This document shows positions 15,707 through 18,264 of a stretch of 18,264 bases of DNA, in pieces; the first letter of the stretch is position 1; each line of letters opens with the position of its first letter. Source of the DNA: Oligoflexales bacterium. GTDB taxonomy: Bacteria; Bdellovibrionota_B; Oligoflexia; Oligoflexales; CACXFL01. The DNA lies in contig JANQHA010000105.1 in assembly GCA_028282865.1 (NCBI GenBank), positions 1 to 18,264 of the forward strand, in the 5' to 3' direction. The notes below the pieces were generated by a model that saw only the letters and a program-made list of their open reading frames with translations, searched no databases and was not told the DNA's origin. Both the position numbers and the translations under genes were made by a program.

Positions 15707-15712
15707 AAGGAG
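15707..15712 (+). promoter_or_regulatory. ribosome binding site supporting TTG start of the PDZ lipoprotein
   Basis: AAGGAG sits 8 nt before TTG 15721. The ATG at 15714 between them is in another frame, and TTG gives an immediate lipoprotein signal peptide, so a TTG start is well supported. Confidence 0.65.
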
Positions 15713-15720
15713 TATGCATC

Positions 15721-16662
15721 TTGAAGCTATTTTTAGTATTAATGGCCTTGGTCTTGGGAGTCTCCTGTAAAAGTAGAAATAACTCTTCCCTGAAGGCAAA
15801 TAAGGTCTTTGATGAACAGGGCCAAGAAGAAAACTTGGATAATATTCCGAGAAACATAGAATTATATTCAGGAAATAACCCTGATCGAGGTAAAATCTTC
15901 ATCAGTGGCAAAATAGGCCAACCCGCAACTTTCTATCATATAAAGGGACATAAGAAGAATAAGCTAAGTGTAAGCTACTTTTTTGATGGCAAGAAAACGG
16001 ATTATCCTATCGTGTTTCGCATTCACTATGGAGCCAACGAAGTTAATGGTGAGACTGACCAGCGCATGTCTAACATATTTGCATCTATATTTGTCAAAGA
16101 TAGGTCTGGAAGTATTCTAAAAAATATCATGACCCCGATACTGGTCGGTGGACAGAAAGATAGAGAGGTTATTTTTCTGTGTGCTACAGAGGAGTCTTAT
16201 TGCGATTTTAACCTAGCGTGGACCAGCTCAGGGCCAAAGATTGATATCAAGTTTAAAGACCCCCAAATTTTTGATGCGCGGAGTTATAACTTGGCAATGA
16301 AGTTTGGGATTAATATATTTTGCTTTCGGTTCGCAAAAAAAGGCAGCTACTCTAGAAGAAAAGAGCAGACGCTATTATCACCACTTTATGTAGAAAGTGT
16401 AACTCCGAACTCTCGAGCAGATCGCGTCGGTATCGAAGGACATAGTATCATTCTAGGTATTAATGACGTTAGTTTTAAATATGAGTCTCTATCGGACAAA
16501 TATCTTAGCGAGCTAGATGACGAGATTGGTTCTGATAGGGTTGTTTTGAAGGTGGTTAAGCTTCCCCAGGAAATACCGATATATGACTATGGCAGGATGT
16601 CAGAGCTTGTTAAGCAGGAAAAGAATATAAAAGAGTATATCATGCCAGTCCATGGTCCCTAA
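15721..16662 (+). CDS. lipoprotein with C-terminal PDZ-like domain
   Basis: A 313-aa predicted lipoprotein (GVSC, lipid C16). Residues about 220-283 look like a PDZ domain: SPLYVESVTPNSRADRVGI, then GHSIILGINDVSF and a final VVLKVVKLP strand, the usual ligand-binding layout of periplasmic protease partners such as HtrA and Ctp proteins. The middle (58-215) is beta-rich with two cysteines (in FLCATEESYC) that may pair; no protease catalytic motif is visible. Near the N-terminus N45-I-E-L48 and N52-NPDRG57 repeat a segment of the divergently transcribed C1A protease. The gene starts with TTG after AAGGAG. The 140-nt divergent gap should hold promoters for both genes, though I find no strong consensus. 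Inference: an envelope scaffold or partner for the neighbouring protease. Confidence 0.82.
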   Translation: MKLFLVLMALVLGVSCKSRNNSSLKANKVFDEQGQEENLDNIPRNIELYSGNNPDRGKIFISGKIGQPATFYHIKGHKKNKLSVSYFFDGKKTDYPIVFRIHYGANEVNGETDQRMSNIFASIFVKDRSGSILKNIMTPILVGGQKDREVIFLCATEESYCDFNLAWTSSGPKIDIKFKDPQIFDARSYNLAMKFGINIFCFRFAKKGSYSRRKEQTLLSPLYVESVTPNSRADRVGIEGHSIILGINDVSFKYESLSDKYLSELDDEIGSDRVVLKVVKLPQEIPIYDYGRMSELVKQEKNIKEYIMPVHGP

Positions 16663-16700
16663 TCTTATGTCAGTGAAATAGTAATCAAAGAAAGATTAGG
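16658..16700. repeat. 9-bp inverted repeat after the PDZ lipoprotein
   Basis: CCTAATCTT (16658-16666) and AAGATTAGG (16692-16700) are perfect inverted arms around a 25-nt loop, and the left arm includes the stop codon. No U-tract follows, so it is not a classical intrinsic terminator, but a stem at the 3' end could stabilise the message. The rest of the 16663-16873 gap holds no gene and no strong promoter. Confidence 0.3.
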
Positions 16701-16873
16701 AAGCATCGGCTCTTTGTGGAAAGCAATTGAATGCTGAGCCCTTAGAAGAAGAGGGATAATTCTCTCTATTACTAGTATGTTACTGGTGTTCCGAGATTTG
16801 GATCACATCGTTTCAAATTATCTTGAATATCGTTTTTTAATCGGTTAGTTTGGGCCGCCTTTAGAGGAGCCTT

Positions 16874-17587
16874 ATGCAACCGGTCGAAATTCTGAGAAAC
16901 GAATACTTCCGCAGATGTCGCGAAAATGCTCGGTATAGCATCCGCTCATTTGCAAAACAGGCTGGTGTCTCGCCAGGGTCGATGAGTGAGCTTCTGTCGG
17001 GAAAACGACCGTTAAGTATAAAGATTGCCGACAAGATCGCAGCTAAGATTGGCTTACGGCTTCGACCAAAAGATGCAGCTACCATAAGCAAAGACTATCA
17101 GAAAATCAGTGATGATGAGTACCAATTGATCTCTGATTGGTATTATCTTGGTATTTTAAATTTAATGAAGCTTAAAGACTTTAAAAGTGACGTGCAATGG
17201 ATGGCGCAACGAATTGGTCTGTCTAAGGTTCAAGTTCAAGATGCGATTGATAGATTGAGTCGCCTGGGCCTTATTGAAAATAAAAATGGCAGATACCGCC
17301 GCGTCAAAAAAAGGCTTTCTATTGAAAGCGACGTACCCTCATCTGCTATCAGAGAATCTCACCGTCAAAGGATGCACCTTGCAATTCAGTCTCTGGTTGA
17401 TCACTCGATTCATGAGCGGGATATCACCGGGTCGGTACTTGCGATTCCTGCAACTCGACTGCCAGAAGCTAAACAGATGATCAAAGAATTTAGGGAGCGC
17501 TTTGTGGACGAACTAGAAATCGATGGCAAGGCGGACACCGTTTTAAACCTATGCATTCAACTCTATCCTATCACTAAGGAGATATAG
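16874..17587 (+). CDS. TIGR02147 family protein (DUF4423, HTH regulator-like)
   Basis: A 237-aa cytoplasmic protein matching the layout of the TIGR02147 family. The N-terminal part resembles a helix-turn-helix (YSIRSFAKQAGVSPGSMSE, then LLSGKRPLSIKIADKIAAKIGL, about 22-60). The family middle and end follow: DWYYLGILNLMKLKDFKSD, AQRIGLSKVQVQDAIDRLSR with LGLI, the ESHRQRMHLAI stretch, HERDITGSVLAI and the closing LCIQLYPITK. The family is strongly linked to Bdellovibrio-like bacteria and Fibrobacteres; it is thought to be transcription-regulator-like, with no established ligand. ATG follows AGAGGAGCC. A ribosome site for the next gene (AAGGAG, 17576-17581) is embedded in its last codons and the gap is 1 nt, so it is co-transcribed with a secreted protein it may regulate or be paired with. 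Confidence 0.92.
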   Translation: MQPVEILRNEYFRRCRENARYSIRSFAKQAGVSPGSMSELLSGKRPLSIKIADKIAAKIGLRLRPKDAATISKDYQKISDDEYQLISDWYYLGILNLMKLKDFKSDVQWMAQRIGLSKVQVQDAIDRLSRLGLIENKNGRYRRVKKRLSIESDVPSSAIRESHRQRMHLAIQSLVDHSIHERDITGSVLAIPATRLPEAKQMIKEFRERFVDELEIDGKADTVLNLCIQLYPITKEI

Positions 17588-17588
17588 C

Positions 17589-18264
17589 ATGAAACTCGCC
17601 CGATACTTTTACCTGGTTCTTCCCTTATTACTGACCCAGAACGCCTTTAGCGATCAGATAGGCAATGCTGGTTTAACACTAAGAATGCGAGTGATAAAGG
17701 CTCAGGCCGATGCGCAGCAGATTCTCAAAGAGCTCAAGCATAATGATCTTGTCTTTCCAGAGACCTTGCCCCCAGTTTTTCTAGAGAAGAAGGTTTCGAA
17801 GATCGACGTCCTTAATTGGTACGACTCTCATCGTGCAGATATGATTGAGGTGATTAAAGGCTTAAAGGCGAACTTTAATGACTATGAGCGCATTGTGAAG
17901 AAATTTGAACTCTCCATCCGACCTGATGCAATCACCTCTAGAAACCCTATGGATAAAGTCATCTATTTTAATCCAAAGTCTGATGGCCTTGATAATCTCC
18001 TCGATGCCGCCCAGATCTGGGTCAATGAATCTGTTCATAAGATTCCAGACGATGAGCATATTTCGCGACTGGGGTGGGCGAAGGAGAATGAGGATACCTT
18101 TTCTGCTACCGTAGCGGGTATTATTGTCGATAGTTGGTTCTCGTTGGCTAAGGGGGAAGTCTCTGATCAGAAGGCCATAAATCAACTTGCTGATTACATA
18201 TACACCCTTAACCTTCCTGGTTTTAAGAAAGTCATTGCTCGCCACGACGGACTGCTAGACTTAG
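17589..18264 (+). CDS. secreted protein of unknown function (partial, runs off right edge)
   Basis: An open frame of 225 codons from ATG 17589 to the window end, without a stop. It begins with a signal peptide (MKLARYFYLVLPLLLTQNAFS, cleavage after about residue 21, no lipobox). The mature part is largely helical by composition: KAQADAQQILKELKHND, then LNWYDSHRADMIEVIKGL, then a segment ending VNESVHKIPDDEH followed by WAKENEDTFSATVAG. The single visible HK/DDEH cluster is not a recognised metal motif. I do not recognise the family. AAGGAG lies 7 nt before the ATG, inside the TIGR02147 gene, so translation is coupled. Proteins of this general kind often follow TIGR02147 genes in Bdellovibrionota (general recollection, not checked). 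An antisense open frame at 17862-18245 is judged a shadow. Confidence 0.85.
   Translation, partial: MKLARYFYLVLPLLLTQNAFSDQIGNAGLTLRMRVIKAQADAQQILKELKHNDLVFPETLPPVFLEKKVSKIDVLNWYDSHRADMIEVIKGLKANFNDYERIVKKFELSIRPDAITSRNPMDKVIYFNPKSDGLDNLLDAAQIWVNESVHKIPDDEHISRLGWAKENEDTFSATVAGIIVDSWFSLAKGEVSDQKAINQLADYIYTLNLPGFKKVIARHDGLLDL

Noticed and set aside
17862..18245. Antisense open frame of 127 codons on the minus strand
   Set aside because: The plus strand carries a longer continuous frame with signal peptide and well-placed ribosome site over the same bases.
1..18264. tRNA/rRNA genes, CRISPR arrays, insertion sequences, phage or integrase genes
   Set aside because: No clover-leaf-like segments, spaced direct repeats, transposase motifs or terminal inverted repeats were seen by eye.

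Overview
This window looks like a chromosomal segment from a Gram-negative bacterium, probably of the Bdellovibrionota/Oligoflexia type. The main pointer is a TIGR02147-family (DUF4423) transcription-factor-like gene, a family characteristic of Bdellovibrio relatives and Fibrobacteres. Supporting signs are the density of predicted lipoproteins (six), a System I (Ccm) cytochrome c maturation block, and frequent TTG starts behind good Shine-Dalgarno sites. I see no rRNA, tRNA, IS element, CRISPR array or integrase. The taxonomic assignment is an inference from gene content.

Layout. (1) 1-1317, minus strand: a peroxide-defence operon, with a peroxiredoxin-glutaredoxin fusion followed after 11 nt by a dihydrolipoyl-dehydrogenase-like flavoprotein that runs off the left edge. 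A perfect single OxyR-type half-site lies upstream. (2) 1591-3305, plus: two translationally coupled lipoproteins, a metzincin-like zinc protease and a CPEC (thioredoxin-like?) protein. (3) 3407-7257, plus: a tight, mostly overlapping block of ccmF, ccmH, a minimal ccmI-like gene and two unrecognised membrane proteins. No ccmG is present between ccmF and ccmH. (4) 7447-11633, plus: a PuuA/lengsin-type glutamine-synthetase-like ligase, an M17 leucyl aminopeptidase and a GT39/ArnT-like membrane glycosyltransferase, with a 9-nt gap and a 19-nt overlap. (5) 11786-16662: an island of four lipoproteins, namely an unknown protein (+), a formylglycine-generating-enzyme-fold protein with a lost copper cysteine (-), a large papain-like (C1A) cysteine protease (-), and a divergent PDZ-containing lipoprotein (+). 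(6) 16874-18264, plus: the TIGR02147 gene and, one nucleotide later, a secreted protein of unknown function cut by the right edge.

The genes appear to work as small modules: thiol-based peroxide removal; haem attachment to periplasmic apocytochromes; a gamma-glutamyl ligase/peptidase/glycosyltransferase module of unknown substrate; and an envelope protease island. The most noteworthy signal is a shared segment, NI(D/E)L...NNPDRG, just after the lipid cysteine in both the C1A protease and the divergently encoded PDZ lipoprotein. It is conserved in protein but not in DNA sequence, which suggests the two are functionally linked.
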